Assembly (NCBI GenBank): GCA_037143735.1
Contig: JBAWYD010000061.1
Span: 1-15,604 of the forward strand
Source of the DNA: JAPLJQ01 sp037143735
GTDB lineage: Bacteria; Desulfobacterota; Syntrophia; Syntrophales; UBA2185
DNA: 15,604 nt
Direction: 5' to 3'
Shown here: positions 10,719-15,604 of the stretch, piece after piece
Layout of the letters: the number at the start of each line of letters is the position of its first letter
How positions within the stretch are numbered: the first letter of the stretch is position 1
Program-made: the position numbers and the translations under genes
The notes under the pieces: model-generated
Database searches by the model: none
What the model was told of the DNA's origin: nothing
Seen by the model: the letters and a program-made list of their open reading frames with translations, nothing else

Positions 10719-11663
10719 TCAAGATAAATTTCCATGAAAATGCCATAGCAGGAGGCGGGAATACACGATCCACTTGTCGCGTATTTCTTTTTGCATTCCC
10801 AGGGTAAATACGGCAGCGACCGACGTCAATAGCCAGTTTATAAAAAGGCGAATTACAATGACGGCAGACACGAGAATAAAGCAGGGACGGCTTTTCCACT
10901 TCCGAAAAAACTGATACCGGGATCGGTAAAATTCCATTCGGGACCGAACGTCTCTTCCAATACTCTGACCCTGAAAGTGATAAATAAACGCCGTGGGTAC
11001 ATGATAGATTTTCCAGCCCGCTTTCTTCATCTGATGGGCCCAGTCTGTCTCTTCAAAAAAGAAAAAGTAGCGTTCGTCGAACATGCCGACTTCATCGATG
11101 GCCTTTTTTCGTACAAGCAGGCAGGCGCCGATAGCGGAATCGATTTCTATGGGCTCATCATAATGATAACGCTTGCTCGGATACCTCTTGGGAAACAGGC
11201 ATTCCAAAAGGGGCATATTTGTAAGAAGGGTCAGTAACGTGGGAAAGCCGGCGATAGAATTCTGTTTGCTTCCGTCTGCGTTGAGCAGTTGTCCACAGGC
11301 CATGGCAGCGTTCGGGTGATTCTCCATGAAAGAAAATAGTTCATAAACGGCGTTTTCCGTCAGGACCGTGTCCGAATTCAGCAATAGGGCATACCGGCCG
11401 GCCATGACGCGCATCGCCTGATTGTTGGCGGCTCCGAAGCCACGGTTTTCGGTATTCTGTATCACCTTAAGACGTTTGGGGTCAGTTTTAAAACTGACCC
11501 CATTTCCCCCATCCTGCAACATAGCCACGCTGCCATCCTGGGAGGCGTTGTCCACCACAATGATTTCATGGCGGATATCGCCGATGGTTTTATTAATGGA
11601 TTCGAGACAGGCGTGAAGAAGCTCTCGGGTGTTCCAGTTTACTATTATGATCGAAATATCCAT
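10719..11663 (-). CDS. GT2 glycosyltransferase (rhamnosyltransferase/WbbL-like) with in-frame palindrome
   Basis: A 314-residue GT-A fold enzyme. It starts MDISIIIVNWNTRELLHACL, with VVDNASQDGS (36-45), an NSD donor-binding triad (LLLNSD, 93-98), GACLLVRKKAIDEVGMFDE, FFFFEETDW and a C-terminal hydrophobic segment (about 275-300) for membrane attachment. It fits the WbbL-like subgroup that adds rhamnose or a related sugar to lipid-linked intermediates. Residues 54-61 (GVSFKTDP) are the translation of a 24-bp palindrome (11478-11501) inserted in frame between the first and second core strands, making that loop about 8-10 residues longer than in relatives. Another copy of the palindrome ends 7 bp before the ATG, where a ribosome site should be. 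The longer frame to 11714 starts with GTG and reads that palindrome; I reject it. Confidence 0.87.
   Translation of the reverse strand: MDISIIIVNWNTRELLHACLESINKTIGDIRHEIIVVDNASQDGSVAMLQDGGNGVSFKTDPKRLKVIQNTENRGFGAANNQAMRVMAGRYALLLNSDTVLTENAVYELFSFMENHPNAAMACGQLLNADGSKQNSIAGFPTLLTLLTNMPLLECLFPKRYPSKRYHYDEPIEIDSAIGACLLVRKKAIDEVGMFDERYFFFFEETDWAHQMKKAGWKIYHVPTAFIYHFQGQSIGRDVRSRMEFYRSRYQFFRKWKSRPCFILVSAVIVIRLFINWLLTSVAAVFTLGMQKEIRDKWIVYSRLLLWHFHGNLS
11478..11501. repeat. 24-bp perfect palindrome in frame within the GT2 gene
   Basis: Arms GGGGTCAGTTTT and complement; eight codons, reading GVSFKTDP. Confidence 0.9.
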
Positions 11664-11669
11664 ATGTTT

Positions 11670-11693
11670 GGGGTCAGTTTTAAAACTGACCCC
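11670..11693. repeat. 24-bp perfect palindrome just upstream of the GT2 start
   Basis: Identical in sequence to 11478-11501. It lies between the WaaE-like gene end and the GT2 ATG. As RNA it would form a strong hairpin at the initiation region. Confidence 0.9.
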
Positions 11694-11741
11694 ATTTTCT
11701 CCGTTTGGGGTCACATTTTATTTTATAGAGGGTTATTGGCG

Positions 11742-11772
11742 GAAAAACGCTAAAATGCAAGACCTGACCCCC
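11742..11772 (-). repeat. Dispersed repeat, copy 13, directly after the WaaE-like gene
   Basis: Inverted copy starting 4 bp past the stop codon, with the extended inner end GGGTTATTGGCG in common with copy 12. Confidence 0.87.
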
Positions 11773-11776
11773 ATTC

Positions 11777-12529
11777 TCATTTTTCTGCAAGCTTGGCGTA
11801 TTTGAAAAACTTGTTTATGGCATCGGTCACTGCCAGGGTAAAGCCCTGAGAACCGTCGAGAAAACCGAGTCTTAAAAAGTAATTCTGGAAAAAAGCGAGT
11901 TTCGCCCGGAAGATTGCAGACCATATCGAGGCGGTCTTGCCCTCCTTGAAAGCCTCTTCGGCCCCAAGGGTAGAGTATTGATCGATTTTCAGGAGAATTC
12001 TACTGAGCCTGCTTTCCGTAAAATGTTCGATCGGAACATTTAGAGACTCGACGGGCCCGTTCACCTCGATGGCTTCGTGGACGGTGGCTGTTGTCATACG
12101 CCCCAGATCTTTTCGGAAGAGCCGAACGATACGGTCCGGCCACCACCCGGCGTGTTTGATCCAGCGTCCCTGGAAGAAATTTTTCCGGGGGAAACTGTAG
12201 CCCGATGCGGCGCCCGCAGGATTCGCAAGAACTTGCCGGATGGCGGCAGCCGTCTCCGGAGGAATCCGCTCATCGGCATCGATGACAAGAACCCAGGGAT
12301 GCCGACATTGATCAATGGCGAATTGCTTCTGTGCTCCGAAACCTCCCCGCCAGGATTCAACAAACACGTCACAACCGAAGTCCCGTGCAATCCGGACCGT
12401 ATCATCCGCGCTGCCGGAATCCACCACCACGATTTGTTCGGCAAAGGCGACGCTCTTGAGGCAGTCGGGCAGGTTCTGTGCCTCATCCTGGGCGATGATC
12501 GCCACCGACAGGGGGATTTTTGTTTCCAT
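11777..12529 (-). CDS. WaaE/KdtX-like GT2 glycosyltransferase
   Basis: A 250-residue protein starting METKIPLSVAIIAQDEAQNL, with VVVDSGSADDT (34-44), the DxD triad at 84-86 in LVIDADERIP, a PRKNFFQGRWIKHAGWWPDR segment and RLFRKDLG, then ATVHEAI and a C-terminal IDQYSTLGAEEAFKEGK. This is the pattern of WaaE-like enzymes that add a beta-linked glucose or related sugar to the inner core heptose of LPS. The true acceptor here is unknown. The start has GAGG 6 bases upstream; the longer frame to 12568 has no support. Its upstream region contains the competing hairpins at 12551-12614. Confidence 0.87.
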   Translation of the reverse strand: METKIPLSVAIIAQDEAQNLPDCLKSVAFAEQIVVVDSGSADDTVRIARDFGCDVFVESWRGGFGAQKQFAIDQCRHPWVLVIDADERIPPETAAAIRQVLANPAGAASGYSFPRKNFFQGRWIKHAGWWPDRIVRLFRKDLGRMTTATVHEAIEVNGPVESLNVPIEHFTESRLSRILLKIDQYSTLGAEEAFKEGKTASIWSAIFRAKLAFFQNYFLRLGFLDGSQGFTLAVTDAINKFFKYAKLAEK

Positions 12530-12550
12530 AACGTGCCTCGTTTTATAGGA

Positions 12551-12614
12551 TGCGTAGGATGGGGACACGACTTCGTCATGTCCCCATCCTAATCCTATGT
12601 CCCCATACTACGCA
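12551..12614. repeat. Stem-loop region with two mutually exclusive pairings
   Basis: The left arm, TGCGTAGGATGGGGACA (12551-12567), can pair with a near arm (12579-12590, 12 perfect pairs plus an inner GAC/GTC stem) or a far arm (12598-12614, about 15 of 17 pairs). It lies in the mRNA leader of the WaaE-like gene. The GGGGACA core ties it to the palindrome families. Confidence 0.65.
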
Positions 12615-12642
12615 AAACGCTAAAATGCAAGACCTGACCCCC
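12611..12642 (-). repeat. Dispersed repeat, copy 14, touching the DPM-GtrA stop codon
   Basis: Inverted copy; the last G of the TAG stop is the first G of the element. Confidence 0.87.
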
Positions 12643-13760
12643 TATATACGCTTTCCAAAGGCCAGGCGGTCGGGCGAAAAGGCGAAAAACCTGCTTCCCG
12701 TATAGTTGACCAGCGTGCCCGCCACGATGCCGATGAAATTCGTGAGGATGTAGAGGTATCCCCCGTCGAGGTCGGCGTATTCGATCAGCATGTGCATGAC
12801 CCCCAGGCGCCCCGCAAGACCGACGCAACAAACGGCGGCAAAGATCAGATAGCTCCGGACGACCGGGGTGGCCCGCGCCCCCTCGAAGCTCCATCTCCGG
12901 TGGAGCACGTAATTCGTGCTCATGGCGGCCATGAACCCGAAGACCGCGCAAAGCCGCGTATCCAGCGCAAACAGGGTCTTGACCCCGATAACGACACTCA
13001 TATCGACAAAAACGCCTGAAAACCCCACGATGCAAAACCGGATGAACTCGGCCAGCGTGGGCATTCTGAATTTGTAGAGGCGACAGAGGTGCTTGATGTA
13101 ATTCCACTGCTCCTTGAGCGACATCTTGCTTTCGCCCAGCTCCCGATCGTTGAAGGTAATGGGCACTTCAATCAGGCGGTCGGTCCTGGCCTTCACGACG
13201 ATCTCAAGAACAATCTTCCACCCCACGGGGTTGAGTTCGAGGCCCTGTAAGAAAGTGCGCCTGATCGCCATGAAACCGCTCGTCGGATCGCTCATTTTCG
13301 TCAGGCCGAGGGTCATCATGGCGGCGGCTTTTGAAACGATCCGCCGGTGCAGCGGCCACTGGCCGATTCCCCCGTCCGTGACGTGGCGGCTGCCTACCGT
13401 TATGTCGGCGCGATCGTCGAGGATCGGCCGGATCATCTCCGGCAGTTTTTCGACCGGGTGGCTGCCGTCGGCGTCCATGACCACGCAGACCTGCGCCCCG
13501 GACAGGTTGAAGCCGGCGATGACCGCCTTGGCAAGCCCGCGGTCTTCGGTGCGCACGACAACGCGGACGGGAAGGGTCTCTGCAAGCTTTCTCGCCGCCT
13601 CTGCGGTCCCGTCGGGCGAATTGTCGTCCACGACGATCACTTCGCCGCGGATGCCGGCGTCTTCGAGGACCGAACATATTTTCGGGATAATCATCGGCAT
13701 GTTTTCCGACTCATTGTACGTCGGAAGGACCACCGAAACCTGCCATTCGCAATTGCTCAT
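12642..13760 (-). CDS. Polyprenyl-phosphate sugar synthase (DPM1-like) fused to GtrA
   Basis: A 372-residue two-domain protein. Residues 1-~230 are a GT2/DPM1-like domain: PTYNE (13-17), VVDDNSPDGT (43-52), the DADGSHP metal site (96-102), GSRHVTDGGIG, and the DPTSGFMAIRR and NDRELGESKMS segments of the acceptor loop. Residues ~237-365 form a GtrA domain with about four membrane segments (RFCIVGFSGVFVDMSVVIGV to YILTNFIGIVAGTLVNY), the usual fusion partner. It would make and possibly translocate a polyprenyl-phosphate sugar, the natural donor for the PMT-type enzyme encoded upstream. The ribosome site is weak (GAG 7 bases before the ATG). The stop overlaps repeat copy 14 by one base. Confidence 0.92.
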   Translation of the reverse strand: MSNCEWQVSVVLPTYNESENMPMIIPKICSVLEDAGIRGEVIVVDDNSPDGTAEAARKLAETLPVRVVVRTEDRGLAKAVIAGFNLSGAQVCVVMDADGSHPVEKLPEMIRPILDDRADITVGSRHVTDGGIGQWPLHRRIVSKAAAMMTLGLTKMSDPTSGFMAIRRTFLQGLELNPVGWKIVLEIVVKARTDRLIEVPITFNDRELGESKMSLKEQWNYIKHLCRLYKFRMPTLAEFIRFCIVGFSGVFVDMSVVIGVKTLFALDTRLCAVFGFMAAMSTNYVLHRRWSFEGARATPVVRSYLIFAAVCCVGLAGRLGVMHMLIEYADLDGGYLYILTNFIGIVAGTLVNYTGSRFFAFSPDRLAFGKRI

Positions 13761-13806
13761 TTTAACTCAACTGTCCAATATTTACAGCTTCGTAAAAAAT
13801 TCCTTT

Positions 13807-13864
13807 TCCCCTCCCCTGGCGGGAGGGGACCCCCACCCGAACCCTCCCCCGTCGAGGGGGAGGG
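13807..13864. repeat. Paired GC-rich hairpins of a BIME-like intergenic repeat
   Basis: Hairpin 1 has arms TCCCCTCCC (13807-13815) and GGGAGGGGA (13821-13829); hairpin 2 has CCCTCCCCC (13842-13850) and GGGGGAGGG (13856-13864), joined by ACCCCCACCCGAA. This layout is typical of widespread bacterial REP pairs and is unlike the 30-bp element. It fills much of the 158-bp gap between the PMT and DPM genes. Confidence 0.7.
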
Positions 13865-13874
13865 AATTCTTGAC

Positions 13875-13894
13875 TTTTGACGAGGTCGTCAAAA
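13875..13894. repeat. Hairpin after the PMT-type gene
   Basis: Perfect arms TTTTGACGA and TCGTCAAAA with a 2-base centre, 25 bp past the stop. Possibly a weak bidirectional terminator, but no U-run follows beyond the stem. Confidence 0.45.
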
Positions 13895-13918
13895 TCTTAA
13901 GCCTCTTATAAATGCATC

Positions 13919-15406
13919 TCATCGAAGGGGCTGCCAGTTTCCCTGATAATCCTTGCCCAGAACGAGATAGACGCTGTACTCGTCGATGACTTCCCCGCGA
14001 AAAACGGCCTGATGTTTTCCGATGACTGCAATCTCGCGGAAATAGGGCCTGTAATATTGAAGATTCGCCTCGTTCACGTGACGAAGCAGGATAATCGCAT
14101 TTTTCCCCTTCAGTTCATCAAGGTTCCGGTAAAAGGTATAGCGTTTGGGATCGGAAAAATCAACCGCGACATAGGGTTTGCCCGTATAAAAAAGAGCCCC
14201 GGCCACCGTCGAATACCGTTCGGCCAGCAGAAAGTAGCCGGATGGATGGGGATTCTCCGCGATCCGGCGGTTGATTTCCCGGCCCAGCTCTCGCCAGCCG
14301 TAGAATTGCTGGGTCGTGTCAATCTTGGCGGGTATGGGAAGGTAAGGCCTGAAAAGATGGGCGTGGAGGGCCACGTTGGCGACAAGCGCCAGGCCGACGG
14401 CGCAATTCATAAAAATCCGGTGCGACCGTTTCCGCCGGTAAAAACGGCTGTAGATGAGTCCCAGCAGGATCAGGCCGGCGACGTAGGCAGGCGCGGGCCA
14501 GTTCGGCTGCGACACGCCACCGCGCGCGGATGAATAGGCAAAAAACAGGATCACGGGCCAGGACAGAAAAAGCAGGTAGAGATATTCCGGGGCCTGCCGG
14601 CGGCGATACTGCCCGTACGCCGTGATGGAATAATACAGGAAAATCAGAAACAGCAGCGGGGTCACGATTCCGGCCTGCCCGCCGAGATATTCCATGAGTT
14701 TGCCGAAGGCGCGCCGGCCCACGGGTTCGAACCCGTGACGGAGCTGGAACGCGAAGGAAATCCAGTCGTGCTGCCAGTTCCAGAGAATAACCGGCGAAAA
14801 AATCACCGCGCCGATCAGCAGGGCCAGCCAGGGCTCTTTTCTGAACAGCCAGTGGCGGTCGTTTCGGGAAAAAATCAGGAAGGCGAACTGGCAGGGAACG
14901 ATCAGGATCATCGTGTATTTGCTCAGCATCCCCAAACCAAGGGCGACTCCCCAGAGATACCACCAGCGCGGCGACGGATCGGTGATAAGCGCAATGCCGC
15001 AATAGACCGCAAGCGCCCAGAACATCAGCAGGGGGGTGTCCGGCGTCTGGATCAGACAGCCTGCGGAAAAAAGCAGCGTCACGTTGGCAATGAAAACCAC
15101 TTCCCAGGAAAGCGCCGGATCATCAGGGGAAAGCCGGCGGCAGGATCGATACAGCAGGAAAAGCGTCAGCAGCGAGGCCAGAAGCCCGCCGATCCGGACG
15201 AAGAATTCATGGTCCCGGCCTGCTGCGGCGAACATGGCCATCAGGTAGGCCACCATGGGCGGGTGATCGAAATAACTCAAGGATAGATGCTTCGACCAGT
15301 GCCAGTAGTAGGATTCATCGGGGGCCAGCGGCAGCCAGGCAATGAGGACGAGGCGGACAAGGTAGGAAAGAATCAGAAAAGCGATGATCCAGGGAATTTT
15401 ACGCAT
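13919..15406 (-). CDS. GT39/PMT-type membrane glycosyltransferase
   Basis: A 495-residue polytopic membrane protein (about ten or more hydrophobic segments in the first ~360 residues) with a soluble, periplasmic C-terminal part. The first periplasmic loop carries D30-E31-SYYWHWSK, then YFDHPPMVAYL (45-55), the catalytic signature of the PMT_2/ArnT-like GT39 family; these enzymes use polyprenyl-phosphate sugars and add them to lipid, glycan or protein acceptors. The gene next to it makes such a donor. The chosen ATG has a GGAAC sequence 9-10 bases upstream and is preceded by a good promoter. The acceptor is not known from sequence. Confidence 0.9.
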   Translation of the reverse strand: MRKIPWIIAFLILSYLVRLVLIAWLPLAPDESYYWHWSKHLSLSYFDHPPMVAYLMAMFAAAGRDHEFFVRIGGLLASLLTLFLLYRSCRRLSPDDPALSWEVVFIANVTLLFSAGCLIQTPDTPLLMFWALAVYCGIALITDPSPRWWYLWGVALGLGMLSKYTMILIVPCQFAFLIFSRNDRHWLFRKEPWLALLIGAVIFSPVILWNWQHDWISFAFQLRHGFEPVGRRAFGKLMEYLGGQAGIVTPLLFLIFLYYSITAYGQYRRRQAPEYLYLLFLSWPVILFFAYSSARGGVSQPNWPAPAYVAGLILLGLIYSRFYRRKRSHRIFMNCAVGLALVANVALHAHLFRPYLPIPAKIDTTQQFYGWRELGREINRRIAENPHPSGYFLLAERYSTVAGALFYTGKPYVAVDFSDPKRYTFYRNLDELKGKNAIILLRHVNEANLQYYRPYFREIAVIGKHQAVFRGEVIDEYSVYLVLGKDYQGNWQPLR

Positions 15407-15467
15407 GCTTTTTGTTCCGGTTTACAAAAATCGGACAGCTGCCTCCGGTCATGACATTGGCAGCGAT

Positions 15468-15496
15468 GCTATAAGAAAATCCGGCTTTTAAGTCAA
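15468..15496 (-). promoter_or_regulatory. sigma70-like promoter of the polysaccharide genes
   Basis: Minus strand TTGACT (15496-15491), 17-bp spacer, TATAGC (15473-15468), giving a leader of about 55 bases to the PMT-type gene. It is the best promoter in the window. Confidence 0.7.
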
Positions 15497-15604
15497 TCTT
15501 TTTCTCTCACCGGCTACGGTCGATCCGACCAGGAAGATCAGTTGTTGGTCTGTGCCCTGACACGATAAAATCAGATCTTCCGCCCTTTCAGATTCGTCTT
15601 GTGA
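15488..15604 (-). CDS. C-terminal end of an upstream gene (partial), unrecognised
   Basis: A frame open from the window edge ends with TAA at 15490-15488 after 38 codons (SQDESERAEDLILSCQGTDQ, then QLIFLVGSTVAGERKRLT). The last codons overlap the -35 box of the PMT promoter. The length is too short to exclude chance; no family seen. Confidence 0.35.
   Translation of the reverse strand, partial: SQDESERAEDLILSCQGTDQQLIFLVGSTVAGERKRLT

Noticed and set aside
13204..13677. Long arginine-rich ORF inside the DPM-GtrA gene
   Set aside because: Out-of-frame shadow in GC-rich coding DNA; the DPM1 motifs are in the other frame.
14319..15002. 227-codon ORF inside the PMT-type gene
   Set aside because: Shadow frame with biased Arg/Ala/Pro composition; the membrane protein with the DESYYWHW motif occupies the true frame.

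Overview
Every gene I can support lies on the minus strand, so the window reads right to left. It looks like bacterial accessory chromosome: a surface-polysaccharide (O-antigen/EPS) gene set that has been invaded by small repeat elements, a REP-associated tyrosine transposase (RAYT), and several toxin-antitoxin-type modules. The gene mix and this repeat family suggest a Gram-negative, probably a Desulfobacterota/Syntrophaceae-type organism. That is an inference from family resemblance, not proof.

Right part (about 15.6 to 8.2 kb): a sigma70-like promoter at 15468-15496 precedes a GT39/PMT-type membrane glycosyltransferase. It is followed by a polyprenyl-phosphate sugar synthase fused to GtrA, a WaaE-like glycosyltransferase, a rhamnosyltransferase-like GT2, a MarR-type EPS-associated regulator, the RAYT, and a Wzz-type chain-length regulator. 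The synthase and the PMT-type enzyme make a plausible donor/acceptor pair; the two GT2 enzymes, Wzz and the LegB-type sugar-nucleotide dehydratase (3.4-4.4 kb) fit one glycan assembly pathway. pyrF (7.4-8.1 kb) sits inside the cluster.

Left and middle part (about 7.4 kb to 1): two HEPN/MNT pairs, an AAA/DUF4143 ATPase, intact legB plus a truncated second copy of its 3' end, a HicB-like gene with a probable 2-bp frameshift, DUF2283, an antitoxin whose toxin survives only as 13 codons, an ORF6N protein, and an antitoxin with a truncated RelE-like toxin at the window edge.

The most striking structure is the repeats. About 14 copies of a roughly 30-bp element (GGGGGTCAGGTCTTG...TTTTAGCGTTTT) are scattered in both orientations, together with two families of perfect 24-31 bp palindromes that begin with the same GGGG(T/A)CAG motif. 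Two element copies in inverted orientation bound the RAYT gene exactly, giving a 1,000-bp unit. Element copies supply the stop codon and last residues of four proteins, lie directly after the stop codons of three more, and two palindromes are inserted in frame inside otherwise normal genes (legB and a glycosyltransferase). I read this as an active or recently active RAYT/REP system remodelling protein ends and loops.
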